A program made the position numbers and the translations under genes. The notes beneath the pieces were generated by a model. It saw only the letters and a list, made by a program, of their open reading frames with translations. It did no database searches and was not told the DNA's origin. A stretch of 64,000 bases of DNA from assembly GCA_964463425.1 (NCBI GenBank), contig CAYXBV010000001.1:1-64000 (forward strand). Direction: 5' to 3'. Numbering within the stretch: the stretch's first letter is position 1; the number at the start of each line of letters is the position of its first letter. Shown piece after piece: positions 14,921 to 22,995 of the stretch. The DNA is from JAHJHG01 sp964463425. Lineage in GTDB: Bacteria > Patescibacteriota > Microgenomatia > UBA8517.

Positions 14921-16141
14921 ATGGAAATAACTGAATTTATCACTGAAAGCTTTTCAACTCTTTTACTCAACAAGGTAAGAACAGGTTTGGCGATGCTTGG
15001 TGTGATTATTGGCATTGGTAGCGTGATTGCCTTAGTTTCGCTTGGTCAAGCATCTCAGCAATCGATTACTAACCAAATACAAGCACTAGGGTCTAACCTT
15101 TTAACTATTACACCAGGCTCTCAAACATCAGGAGGCGTTAGAAGTAGCGGCAGCGTTACCACATTAACCTATGAAGACGCCAAAGCTATTACTAGCTCAT
15201 CGTCTATAACAACGGTTAGCAAAGTTTCAGCTGAATACTCGTCGCGAGGACAAGTGGTTGCCGGGAAAAATAACACCAATGTCACCGTAACTGGTGTAAC
15301 CCCAGATTATTCAGAAATTAAAAACTTAACTTTATCAACAGGTTCTTTTATTAACGACCGACATATTAGCAGTATGAGTAAAGTGGCCATACTGGGATCA
15401 CAAACAGCTATTGATTTATTTGGAGAAAACGCAAACCCGATTGGAAAAACAATTCGAATTGAGAGTCAAGTATTTAGTGTTACTGGAGTAACCAAATCAA
15501 AAGGAGGTTCCGGATTCAATAACCAAGACGATGTCGTCCTTATTCCTTTAACAACAGCCCAAAAACTTCTTTTCGGCGTCGACTATGTAAGCTCCATTTC
15601 TGTCAGTGCAATTAGCGAAGACGTCATGGATAAATCAGAAGAGGAAGTAACATCGTTATTAATGACACGGCACAAAATAAAAAATATTGATGCCATTGAT
15701 TTTCGAGTTATGTCTCAAGAGGATCTACTTAGCACCGTGACAGAGGTCGTTGGCACCTTTACAGCACTCCTATCTGGAATTGCGGCTATTTCATTATTGG
15801 TCGGTGGAATCGGCATTATGAATATAATGTTAGTTACAGTTACAGAAAGAACACGAGAGATTGGATTAAGAAAATCACTAGGCGCAAAGGGAAAAGTGAT
15901 CATAACCCAATTCTTGATAGAAGCAGTCATGATTACCTTTGTGGGCGGAGTTATTGGTTCTGTTTTGGGTGTTATTGTTTCGTATATTTTGTCCAACGTA
16001 ATGAATCTACCTTTTGTCTTGTCGATTGGTTCTATTGTTCTTGCCTTTTTTGTTTCAGCCGCTGTTGGCATCTTGTTTGGTTGGTACCCAGCACAAAAGG
16101 CAGCCAAACTTCAACCAATCGAAGCATTAAGATATGAATAA
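14921..16141 (+). CDS. MacB-like ABC permease (FtsX family)
   Basis: 406 residues. One N-terminal membrane helix (about 18-40), a large extracytoplasmic MacB_PCD-type domain (about 45-240), then three membrane helices (about 280-300, 325-350, 365-390). The segment VTERTREIGLRKSLGAKGK before the second C-terminal helix and the final PAQKAAKLQPIEALRYE are family hallmarks. With the adaptor and ATPase it would export peptides, antibiotics or lipoproteins; the substrate is unknown. Confidence 0.95.
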   Translation: MEITEFITESFSTLLLNKVRTGLAMLGVIIGIGSVIALVSLGQASQQSITNQIQALGSNLLTITPGSQTSGGVRSSGSVTTLTYEDAKAITSSSSITTVSKVSAEYSSRGQVVAGKNNTNVTVTGVTPDYSEIKNLTLSTGSFINDRHISSMSKVAILGSQTAIDLFGENANPIGKTIRIESQVFSVTGVTKSKGGSGFNNQDDVVLIPLTTAQKLLFGVDYVSSISVSAISEDVMDKSEEEVTSLLMTRHKIKNIDAIDFRVMSQEDLLSTVTEVVGTFTALLSGIAAISLLVGGIGIMNIMLVTVTERTREIGLRKSLGAKGKVIITQFLIEAVMITFVGGVIGSVLGVIVSYILSNVMNLPFVLSIGSIVLAFFVSAAVGILFGWYPAQKAAKLQPIEALRYE

Positions 16142-16158
16142 CAAGGAGGTGAAATAAC

Positions 16159-16566
16159 ATTAAAAACAACTTAGTAACAGCAATTATTACTATTCTTATT
16201 GGATTAGCTGGATTTTGGGGAGGGACAAAGTTTCAAGCATCTAAGGCTCCTAATATACCTGCCGGATTACCAGAAAGACAGTCGAGTCAAAGAGCAGGAA
16301 CAAATCCTGGCCTAAATTCTGTGCGCGGTCAAATCATTAGCATGGACGATTCAAGTCTCACCATAAAACTTATCGACGACAGTAGTAAAATTGTCATTCT
16401 TACAAACTCTACTGAGGTCAATAAAACAGAAAAAGTGTCAATGGAAGACTTATCAGAAAAACTACAGGTAATAATATTTGGCCAAACTAATTCTGACGGT
16501 AGCGTAACTGCCGAAAATATCCAGATCGGTTTAGGCAACATCCAGAGAGAAAAAGAAGAGAATTAA
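16159..16566 (+). CDS. membrane-anchored DUF5666-like protein with predicted ATT start
   Basis: 136 codons. No ATG, GTG or TTG fits the N-terminus, but AAGGAGGTG (16143-16151), a perfect ribosome site, is followed 9 nt after GGAGG by ATT in frame. Starting there gives a basic N-terminus and one membrane helix (LVTAIITILIGLAGFWGG); the first GTG, at 16321, would remove both. The extracytoplasmic part (from about residue 54, RGQIISMDDSSLTIKL to NSDGSVTAENIQIG) matches DUF5666-type small beta domains. Last gene of the MacAB operon, 17 nt after the permease. Confidence 0.75.
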   Translation: MKNNLVTAIITILIGLAGFWGGTKFQASKAPNIPAGLPERQSSQRAGTNPGLNSVRGQIISMDDSSLTIKLIDDSSKIVILTNSTEVNKTEKVSMEDLSEKLQVIIFGQTNSDGSVTAENIQIGLGNIQREKEEN

Positions 16567-16689
16567 ACAATCAGTTTCTTGTCTTAAAAGAAGGTACTAG
16601 ATTAATCATTTTTAAAGTCTCAAAATTCTTGACTTACCCTCCATGTTTGTGTCATTCTGACAGCAGATAGAATAAGAAATCTATCCACT

Positions 16690-17331
16690 ATGGAAACAAC
16701 ACTTGCCCAAGACAATTCTTCATTTTCGTTCTGGAAAGGCTTAATTTTTGCAAGTCTTTTCTTTTTTATTACGCCAATTGCATTAGGGGCTAGCTTGTTT
16801 TCGCTTGCTTCATTATCAAAAGCAGAGAAACCTGAAAATATAGTCGAAGAATCAAATTTCAATTTAATCTCGTCTCCCAAATCAGGTGCTAAAGTGTTTG
16901 CCTCCCTACCTTCATCTTTTCCAACCGTTTCCGGCGTAGTTTCAGCTTCTGACGCAAGAAGCGAACTGATACGCCAGTACTTAGAAAGCTACAATTCCCC
17001 CCTAGAGCCTTATGCAGAAAACTTAGTTCAAGCTGCCGACGCTCACGGACTTGATTACAGACTGTTAACAGCAATCGCTCAACAAGAATCAAATTTGTGC
17101 AAGAAAATCCCACCTCTTAGTTTTAACTGCTGGGGATGGGGAATTCACAGCGAGGGATCATTAGGTTTTACTTCTTTTGAAGAAGGAATTGAGACAGTCT
17201 CCCAAGGTATAAAAGAAAACTATATTGATAAAGGATACACAACAGTAGAGGAGATAATGTCCAAATACACACCTCTCTCTAATGGTTCATGGGCCTTCGG
17301 GGTTAATACCTTTATGGGGGACATATACTAG
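16690..17331 (+). CDS. secreted lysozyme/glucosaminidase-like protein
   Basis: 213 residues. A hydrophobic N-terminal segment (about 17-42) should export or anchor it. After a Ser-rich linker, residues 95-213 form a compact domain: RQYLESYNSPLEPYAENLV, LDYRLLTAIAQQESNLC with the likely catalytic Glu in QQESN, and FNCWGWGIHSEGSLGFTSFEEGIE. This matches lytic transglycosylase or glucosaminidase-like cell-wall enzymes common in Patescibacteria. A paralogue is encoded at 18325, beyond a methyltransferase gene. Confidence 0.75.
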   Translation: METTLAQDNSSFSFWKGLIFASLFFFITPIALGASLFSLASLSKAEKPENIVEESNFNLISSPKSGAKVFASLPSSFPTVSGVVSASDARSELIRQYLESYNSPLEPYAENLVQAADAHGLDYRLLTAIAQQESNLCKKIPPLSFNCWGWGIHSEGSLGFTSFEEGIETVSQGIKENYIDKGYTTVEEIMSKYTPLSNGSWAFGVNTFMGDIY

Positions 17332-17381
17332 TTTTTTGACTACCTGATTAATTCGATTTACTCTTACTACTGAAAATAACT

Positions 17382-18137
17382 ATGTCAGCAGCATACGACA
17401 CATATGATTATCCTTCCTACTGGGAAGGTCGAGACTACGAACACGGTTCGGAGGTAATCGCTATAAAAGGATTTCTTGCCAGAATACCTAAAATTGATAA
17501 GGTTTTAGAAATTGGTGCAGGCTTTGGCAGACTAACTCCTATTTACCTTTTTCGAGCAAAAAAAACAATCCTCACCGACCCTTCATCCGTTTTATTAAAA
17601 CAAGCTAGAAAAGACCTTCAGGGAGAACATATTAAATTTATTCACACTGGTGTAGAAAATCTTCCTAACAAGATCAGAAATAAGTCTGTAGACCTTGCCA
17701 TTCTTGTTCGCGTTTTACATCATTTAAAAAATACTGATCAAGCATTTGAAATTATTAATAAGGTATTAAAAGACAAGGGGTATTTTATTTTAGAATTTGC
17801 CAATAAATGTCACTTTAAAGCCACTTTTCTTGAGTTTCTTCGTGGCAACTTCACCTTTGGCCTTGAGATCTTTCCGAAAGACCTACGCACAAAGCAATCG
17901 AAGAAAAAGGGGAATATCCCTTTTCTCAACTTTCATCCAGACACAATAAAAGAAAAGCTAGAAGAAGCTGGGTTCAATGTTATTGAAACTAAGTCTGTTT
18001 CCAACTTCAGAACCTCGTTTCTTAAAAACATTCTCCCAATAAGCCTTTTGCTCTCTATTGAAAAGTTTCTTCAACCTATATTGGCAAAATCTGTTTTCGG
18101 TCCTTCTATTTTTATTCTAGCCCAAAAACAAACTTAG
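17382..18137 (+). CDS. class I SAM-dependent methyltransferase
   Basis: 251 residues. Motif I VLEIGAGFGRLTP (about 37-49), acidic motif II (ILTDPS, about 66), and LAILVRVLHHLKN (about 105) fit the Methyltransf_11 group. The C-terminal part is basic with a hydrophobic end (KNILPISLLLSIEKFL), which may touch the membrane. The substrate cannot be inferred. It lies between two lysozyme-like paralogues, but shared function is not shown. Confidence 0.88.
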   Translation: MSAAYDTYDYPSYWEGRDYEHGSEVIAIKGFLARIPKIDKVLEIGAGFGRLTPIYLFRAKKTILTDPSSVLLKQARKDLQGEHIKFIHTGVENLPNKIRNKSVDLAILVRVLHHLKNTDQAFEIINKVLKDKGYFILEFANKCHFKATFLEFLRGNFTFGLEIFPKDLRTKQSKKKGNIPFLNFHPDTIKEKLEEAGFNVIETKSVSNFRTSFLKNILPISLLLSIEKFLQPILAKSVFGPSIFILAQKQT

Positions 18138-18202
18138 TAATTCCCCTATAATTACAATTAATATACTCAAATCCTTCCTTGGGTGACAATTTCATAAAAT
18201 AC

Positions 18203-18232
18203 TTGACATGACCTGTAGTATTTTGTTATAGT
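18203..18232 (+). promoter_or_regulatory. promoter with consensus -35
   Basis: TTGACA at 18203-18208 and TATAGT at 18227-18232, spacing 18. Predicted transcription start near 18239, about 86 nt before the gene it serves, leaving room for a structured leader. Confidence 0.75.
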
Positions 18233-18238
18233 ATTTCC

Positions 18239-18311
18239 ACATTCTAAGGCGAAGCTCTTTATGAGTCCGAGCGTTGGAATTTTTTGGGGGTACTTCGGTA
18301 CCCCCTCTTTT
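18239..18311 (+). ncRNA. structured mRNA leader with two terminator-like hairpins
   Basis: Starting at the predicted transcription start, ATTCTAA (18241-18247) can pair with TTGGAAT (18274-18280), enclosing the CTCTTTATGAG hairpin, and is followed by a T-run (18280-18285). Then GGGGGTAC-TTCG-GTACCCCC (18286-18305), a perfect 8-bp stem with a UUCG-type loop, is followed by TCTTTT. Both lie before the start codon at 18325, so most transcripts may end early unless the structure is altered. The first part is shared with 6559-6593. Confidence 0.6.
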
Positions 18312-18324
18312 GTGAAAAATTATT

Positions 18325-18852
18325 ATGAACAAAATATTAAAGATTCTCATCATTCTTTTTATTCTCTTGAATATTTCTACAGTCGATGTTTCGGCTGACG
18401 CTGTTGTGGCTGAAAGCTCAGCTCAGCTTGTTAACAGAACGAAAACAGAGTCTGACTACAGAGAAGTAATCTTGCGTGATTACTTAGAAAGCCATAATTC
18501 GCCCCTAAGTGATTATTCAAAAGTTTTCATTGATTTTGCTGATCAGTACAACCTTGACTGGAGGCTAGTACCGGCTATTACAGGCGTGGAGTCAACTTTT
18601 GGTAAAAGAATTCCCGTGGATTCATACAACGCTTATGGTTGGGCCAATGGAAACTATTCTTTCAAGTCATGGGAAGACTCTATTGAAATCGTTTCAGAGG
18701 CACTTAGAAGCAACTATATTGATAGAGGAGCCGTATCTATTAACGATATCGCCAGAATATATGCTCCTCCAAGCGAAACATGGGCAAGGAACGTTAAATT
18801 CTTTATGAATAAGATCGATCCCTTACCTGTTTCCTTTTCACTAGGGGGCTAA
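18325..18852 (+). CDS. secreted lysozyme/glucosaminidase-like protein, paralogue of 16690
   Basis: 175 residues. Signal peptide at 1-24 (ending VDVSADA). The rest parallels the earlier protein segment by segment: RDYLESHNSPLSDYSKVFI, LDWRLVPAITGVESTFG with the likely catalytic Glu in GVEST, SYNAYGWANG, FKSWEDSIEIVSEALRSNYID. It lacks the long linker, so it is probably freely secreted. Cell-wall cleavage is the likely role. Expression appears controlled by the long leader before it. Confidence 0.75.
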   Translation: MNKILKILIILFILLNISTVDVSADAVVAESSAQLVNRTKTESDYREVILRDYLESHNSPLSDYSKVFIDFADQYNLDWRLVPAITGVESTFGKRIPVDSYNAYGWANGNYSFKSWEDSIEIVSEALRSNYIDRGAVSINDIARIYAPPSETWARNVKFFMNKIDPLPVSFSLGG

Positions 18853-18881
18853 GGTAGTGGGTGATATAATGTATTCTGCAC

Positions 18882-18967
18882 GCCGGGGTGGCGGAACTGG
18901 CAGACGCGCAGGATTTAGGATCCTGTGAGGGTTACACCTCGTGGAGGTTCGAGTCCTCTTCCCGGCA
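18882..18967 (+). tRNA. tRNA-Leu (TAG)
   Basis: Class II tRNA: acceptor GCCGGGG/TCCCGGC, anticodon stem CAGGA/TCCTG with loop TTTAGGA giving TAG, long variable arm, discriminator A. TATAAT at 18865-18870 is its promoter, starting just after the stop of the preceding gene. Confidence 0.93.
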
Positions 18968-19076
18968 CATCTTCATATTAAATAATAAATATTTAATAGT
19001 CAGCTCCCTAATTCATTATTTTTTCTTGTAAAAGTAGCTTGAATCAAACCTCATTTTAAGTTAGTCTTAATTAGCT

Positions 19077-19352
19077 ATGAAAGTTATTAAAATAGGAGCC
19101 GAATGGTGCTCGGGTTGTATTGTCATGAAACCTAGATGGGTGGAGGTTGAAAAAGCACAACCGTGGCTAAAAACGGAGTATCATGATTTTGATAAAGATA
19201 AAAAAGAAATTTCAAAATACAAGGCCGAAAATGAAGACCGATTGCCCGTGTTTATCTTTCTAGACAAAAAGGGAGAAGAGTTCCTAAGACTACATGGTGA
19301 AATTACCGTTAAGAGACTTTTGGAAATTGTTATTAAAAACAAAAACAAATAA
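19077..19352 (+). CDS. thioredoxin-like protein
   Basis: 91 residues, short for the family. The redox motif is CSGC in IGAEWCSGCIVMKP (about residues 6-19), and the cis-Pro loop is RLPVFIFLD. There is no signal peptide, so it acts in the cytoplasm. Its last base overlaps the ATG of a CcdA-like membrane protein, which suggests that it hands electrons to that protein for export across the membrane. Confidence 0.9.
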   Translation: MKVIKIGAEWCSGCIVMKPRWVEVEKAQPWLKTEYHDFDKDKKEISKYKAENEDRLPVFIFLDKKGEEFLRLHGEITVKRLLEIVIKNKNK

Positions 19353-20101
19353 TGGAATCACTATCTATACCCATTCTGGGATCAATACAAACCGCTAACT
19401 TATCGTTACCAATACTCTCCGTGATTATGGGCCTTTTGGATGGTTTTAATCCGTGTGCTATGTGGACCTTGCTATTTTTAATCAGTCTTCTTTTGGGAAT
19501 GAAAGACAAGAGAAGAATGTGGATTTTGGGCATCACATTTATTGTTACTTCCGCGTTTGTATACTTTCTCTTTTTGACCGCATGGTTAAATTTCTTCCTT
19601 ATCTTAGGATTTGTCTTTTGGGTAAGAATAACGATCGGTTTAATAGCCATAGGAGTTGGAATATATAACTTGAGAGACTACCAGAAAAACAAAGATGGTG
19701 CCTGCAAAGTGACTGGAGATGAAAAGAGAAAGAAAACGTTTGATCGATTAAAAGATATAACCCACCAAAAAAAGTTCCTTATTGCGCTTGGAGGCATCAT
19801 TCTCCTTGCATTTGCCGTCAATCTTGTTGAACTTGTGTGTTCCGCAGGGCTTCCAGCTATATATACACAAATATTGAGTATTAACAACCTACCAACCGGA
19901 AAATACTATCTTTACATTCTTATCTATATTTTCTTCTTCATGATTGATGATTTGATCGTTTTTACCATCGCTATGGTTACTCTTCATGCAGTTGGAATTG
20001 AAAGTAAGTATTCCAGATTTTCTCGTCTTGTCGGTGGAATTTTGATGCTAATAATTGGAGGGCTTCTTCTTTTTAAACCAGAGATATTGATGTTTGGCTA
20101 A
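19352..20101 (+). CDS. CcdA/DsbD-like transmembrane electron carrier
   Basis: 249 residues with six to seven membrane helices. The paired cysteines expected for this family occur in GFNPCAMW (about residue 34) and ELVCSAGLP (about residue 165), each within or at the edge of a helix and beside a proline. These proteins carry reducing equivalents from cytoplasmic thioredoxin to the outside. The thioredoxin gene directly upstream supports this. The extracellular partner is not in the window. Confidence 0.85.
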   Translation: MESLSIPILGSIQTANLSLPILSVIMGLLDGFNPCAMWTLLFLISLLLGMKDKRRMWILGITFIVTSAFVYFLFLTAWLNFFLILGFVFWVRITIGLIAIGVGIYNLRDYQKNKDGACKVTGDEKRKKTFDRLKDITHQKKFLIALGGIILLAFAVNLVELVCSAGLPAIYTQILSINNLPTGKYYLYILIYIFFFMIDDLIVFTIAMVTLHAVGIESKYSRFSRLVGGILMLIIGGLLLFKPEILMFG

Positions 20102-20138
20102 TCCTTAATGTCTTGCTAAACTAAAACAACAAACTGCC

Positions 20139-20873
20139 ATGAAATTAAAAGACAAAGTTGCCATAATCACCGGTTCCACAAAGGGGATGGGTAAAGCCAC
20201 TGCTCTCATGTTTGCTAAAGAGGGTGCAAAGATAGTTATTAATTCAAGATCTCCCGAAAAAGAAGATTCTGTAAGAAAAACGATAGATAAGGAAGGTGGT
20301 AGTGCCATTTTTATTCAAGCGGATATTTCAAAACCCCAAGACGTAAATCACTTGTTTCAAGAGACAGTTGATACCTTTGGAACGGTAGATATTTTAGTTA
20401 ATAATGCTGGAGTTCATAATCCAAAAGACTTTTTTGAGCTAACCAAAGAAGACTGGGAAAAAACTTTTAGTGTTAACTTATTTGGCATGTTTTTATGTGC
20501 CCAACAGGCAGCAAAAATAATGATGGATCACAAAAGTGGGCGAATAATTAATACCGCCTCGGTTAGGGGACTACCTCACTGTGGGAGACCCGGAAACATA
20601 GATTATTCTGCATCAAAAGCGGGTGTTATCAATTTCACTAAAAGCTTGGCCAAAAAACTAGCTCCTAATATTCAAGTCAATGCAGTTGCCCCTGGCCCTA
20701 CTGATACGGCGATGAATAACTGGAAGAAGGAGGATCTTAAACACACGTATGTTGGTCGCCTTCTTCAACCGGAAGAAATTGCCAAGGCTATATTTTTCCT
20801 TGCCTCCGATGCGCCCTCAAGTCTAACAGGTGAAGTTATTATTGTTGATGGTGGCTACAGTCTTAAGCAGTAA
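20139..20873 (+). CDS. SDR-family oxidoreductase (FabG-like)
   Basis: 244 residues. Cofactor loop TGSTKGMG (11-18), NNAG motif (VNNAGVH), catalytic YSASK, and the C-terminal SSLTGEVIIVDGGYS are those of classical short-chain dehydrogenases. N37-S38-R39 after the second strand suggests NADP preference. The substrate is unknown; similarity to FabG is not enough to assign fatty acid synthesis here. Confidence 0.93.
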   Translation: MKLKDKVAIITGSTKGMGKATALMFAKEGAKIVINSRSPEKEDSVRKTIDKEGGSAIFIQADISKPQDVNHLFQETVDTFGTVDILVNNAGVHNPKDFFELTKEDWEKTFSVNLFGMFLCAQQAAKIMMDHKSGRIINTASVRGLPHCGRPGNIDYSASKAGVINFTKSLAKKLAPNIQVNAVAPGPTDTAMNNWKKEDLKHTYVGRLLQPEEIAKAIFFLASDAPSSLTGEVIIVDGGYSLKQ

Positions 20874-20897
20874 AGCAAAGACTGTTTATATTCCCAA

Positions 20898-21107
20898 ATG
20901 AATCACAAACCAATCCATATTCATAAGAACATCGTTGACAGAAAGCGTAATATTATCCTGTTATTTTTGCCAATGGTTATCTTCACCCTCTTTCTGGGTA
21001 TCATGTTTACTGCATATCATTCGAAAGAATCATCCAGGAGTAATAATGAAGCTACCCTTGGAGAAAAAGAAAACATTGACAACCAGGTTAATTTCGATGC
21101 ACAATAA
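20898..21107 (+). CDS. small single-pass membrane protein
   Basis: 69 residues: a His- and Arg-rich cytoplasmic N-terminus, one membrane helix (about 20-40, IILLFLPMVIFTLFLGIMF) and a polar tail. No family is recognised. Followed 6 nt later by a secreted coiled-coil gene, so the four genes from here to 22483 probably form one transcript. Confidence 0.5.
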   Translation: MNHKPIHIHKNIVDRKRNIILLFLPMVIFTLFLGIMFTAYHSKESSRSNNEATLGEKENIDNQVNFDAQ

Positions 21108-21113
21108 TATTCT

Positions 21114-21716
21114 ATGAAGCGACTAATAATCACTATCGTTCTTCTCATTACTTTTCTAACTCCTCAGGAAATTGCTGCACAGATAAAAGAAACTCCTATG
21201 CCAATAAATGTTAGAAATTTGGTAAAGGAAAGAATCAATACAAACAAAGACGCTCGAGAAAGCATTCGCATCAAAATTGAAGAAAAAACGGCCACAAAAG
21301 AGGCAGTAAAAGAACAACTGCAAGCAAAACTAAAGGAAAAAAGACAAGAAAGAATCAGAACCCTTTTTGGTAAATTTACTACACGCATTGAAGCCGCTAT
21401 CGGCCGACTGAACACTTTAATAGAGCGCATGGAGGAAAGAACTGCCATCTTGGAAAAAGAGGGAGAAAACGTGACAAATATTCAAAGTGAAATAGATAGC
21501 GCCAGAACATTATTGGTAAGTGCTGAAGATTCATTGACTATTGCCAAAGAAGGACTTGAGAGCGTTGTTGCTTCCGAAGATCCTAAGGCAGGTTTTACCT
21601 ATATTCAAGATATTGTAAAAGATATTAAGCTGACATTAACAGATGTTCATTCAATACTGGTTCAAACTATTGGAGATATGAAAGGATTAAGGGTCCAAGC
21701 CGAAGAAAAAGTATAA
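21114..21716 (+). CDS. secreted coiled-coil protein
   Basis: 200 residues. Signal peptide at 1-22 (ending EIAAQ), then an almost entirely helical, Lys/Glu/Arg-rich chain with heptad-like spacing (about 40-165). No enzyme motif. It probably has a structural or scaffolding role outside the membrane. Its stop overlaps the ATG of the next small membrane gene. Confidence 0.65.
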   Translation: MKRLIITIVLLITFLTPQEIAAQIKETPMPINVRNLVKERINTNKDARESIRIKIEEKTATKEAVKEQLQAKLKEKRQERIRTLFGKFTTRIEAAIGRLNTLIERMEERTAILEKEGENVTNIQSEIDSARTLLVSAEDSLTIAKEGLESVVASEDPKAGFTYIQDIVKDIKLTLTDVHSILVQTIGDMKGLRVQAEEKV

Positions 21717-21958
21717 TGAAAATTACTAAAAACAACTTTCTTCTAATCATGACCATCGCAGCTTTGATTTTTGTAAGTATTGCTGCATATTTTTTAAGCA
21801 ATTCGAGCACGCTATTTCAACAAGAAATCGCCAAATTCAAAACCCAATCATCAAGTAGCGAAATTGACTCAATTGAAAAGGACATTCTAAATACAGATCT
21901 CTCTGGATTAGACAAAGAGTTAACTGAAATAGAAGAGGAAATTGAAGCTGTTTATTAA
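21716..21958 (+). CDS. small membrane protein with acidic tail
   Basis: 80 residues: a membrane helix at about 7-27 and a helical tail that ends strongly acidic (ELTEIEEEIEAVY). It overlaps the coiled-coil gene by 1 nt and may bind that basic protein; this is inference from charge and gene order. Confidence 0.55.
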   Translation: MKITKNNFLLIMTIAALIFVSIAAYFLSNSSTLFQQEIAKFKTQSSSSEIDSIEKDILNTDLSGLDKELTEIEEEIEAVY

Positions 21959-21976
21959 TATCTCTTACTTCTTAAA

Positions 21977-22483
21977 ATGAAACAAATTATACTTCCAATC
22001 ACTGGCGCTATTTTCTTTATAGTCTTGGTGGGTCTTTTGACTCAAAAAATACAAAACGGAAAATTATCTTTTCCCAACAATAAAAATACTGTCCTTTCTC
22101 AGCAAAGTGAAGTTAAAATTAATGATTTAGTTATCCCTGTAAAAATTGCCAACACAGACACAAAAAGACGAACTGGTCTAGCTAGCCATGACAGCTTACC
22201 AAAAGAAGAAGGCATGCTTTTCAAATTCGCACAAAAAAATGTCCAACCACCCTTTTGGATGAAAAATATGAAGTTTGCTATTGATATCATTTGGATTGAT
22301 GATGGAGTAATTGTTCAGATAGATAAAGATGTTCAACCACCAACCCCCAATACTCCAGACGAAGAGCTGACTCTCTATGCACCCGATCAACTTATCGACT
22401 ATGTTCTAGAAGTAAACGCCATCTTTACCGAAGAAAATGGAATTAAGATAGGGGACACAGTAAATTCATCCTCCTTCAAGTAA
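21977..22483 (+). CDS. DUF192 family protein
   Basis: 168 residues. A membrane anchor at about 5-24, then the DUF192 domain (about 48-160): VKIANTDTKRRTGLASHDSLP, GMLFKFAQKNVQPPFWMKNMKFAIDIIWID and LEVNAIFTEENGIKIGD. The family is widespread, extracytoplasmic and of unestablished function. Confidence 0.9.
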   Translation: MKQIILPITGAIFFIVLVGLLTQKIQNGKLSFPNNKNTVLSQQSEVKINDLVIPVKIANTDTKRRTGLASHDSLPKEEGMLFKFAQKNVQPPFWMKNMKFAIDIIWIDDGVIVQIDKDVQPPTPNTPDEELTLYAPDQLIDYVLEVNAIFTEENGIKIGDTVNSSSFK

Positions 22484-22533
22484 AACCGCATTTTTTTTAA
22501 TAACTACAATAAATTTGTTATAATCGCCGAGTG

Positions 22534-22968
22534 ATGGAATCTATTAAACAAACAGTCACCAGCAGCGAATCAACTTTACCCATACCTGAGGTCGAAGCTC
22601 AAAAGTTCCTGGGTGTTTTCAAGCGACTCACCGACGAGGAAGTCGTTAAAATAATTAGCATCATTATTGAAGAAGTTTCTAAAAGTGAACAGTTTGATTT
22701 GCATTTGAGTGAAAAATTATTAGAAAAAGAAGAAGCCTTCTTTTTGCACGTTCTTAATGGATTGGGTGGGATAAATGACATGGTTCAAAAATATGAATTT
22801 GAAGATGCTTGGTTCATAGCTACAGAGCTTTCTCGTAATTTCTTTCTTGAAGAGCGAAAAGAATTTTATAATAAATTTAAAGGTAGTAAAAACGGTGGAT
22901 ACAACAGATACAGCGCCCATCTATCTTCTGTTCAAGGAGCCGTTCTTAATGCTGCTTACAATCAATAA
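22534..22968 (+). CDS. hypothetical soluble protein
   Basis: 144 residues from the ATG at 22534 (a GTG immediately before is also possible). Helical and acidic, with aromatic residues in the second half. No family is recognised. TATAAT at 22519-22524 ends 9 nt before the ATG, so its mRNA should have almost no leader. Confidence 0.6.
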   Translation: MESIKQTVTSSESTLPIPEVEAQKFLGVFKRLTDEEVVKIISIIIEEVSKSEQFDLHLSEKLLEKEEAFFLHVLNGLGGINDMVQKYEFEDAWFIATELSRNFFLEERKEFYNKFKGSKNGGYNRYSAHLSSVQGAVLNAAYNQ

Positions 22969-22995
22969 CGATACTTCAGCTGTTTTATTCCTAAG

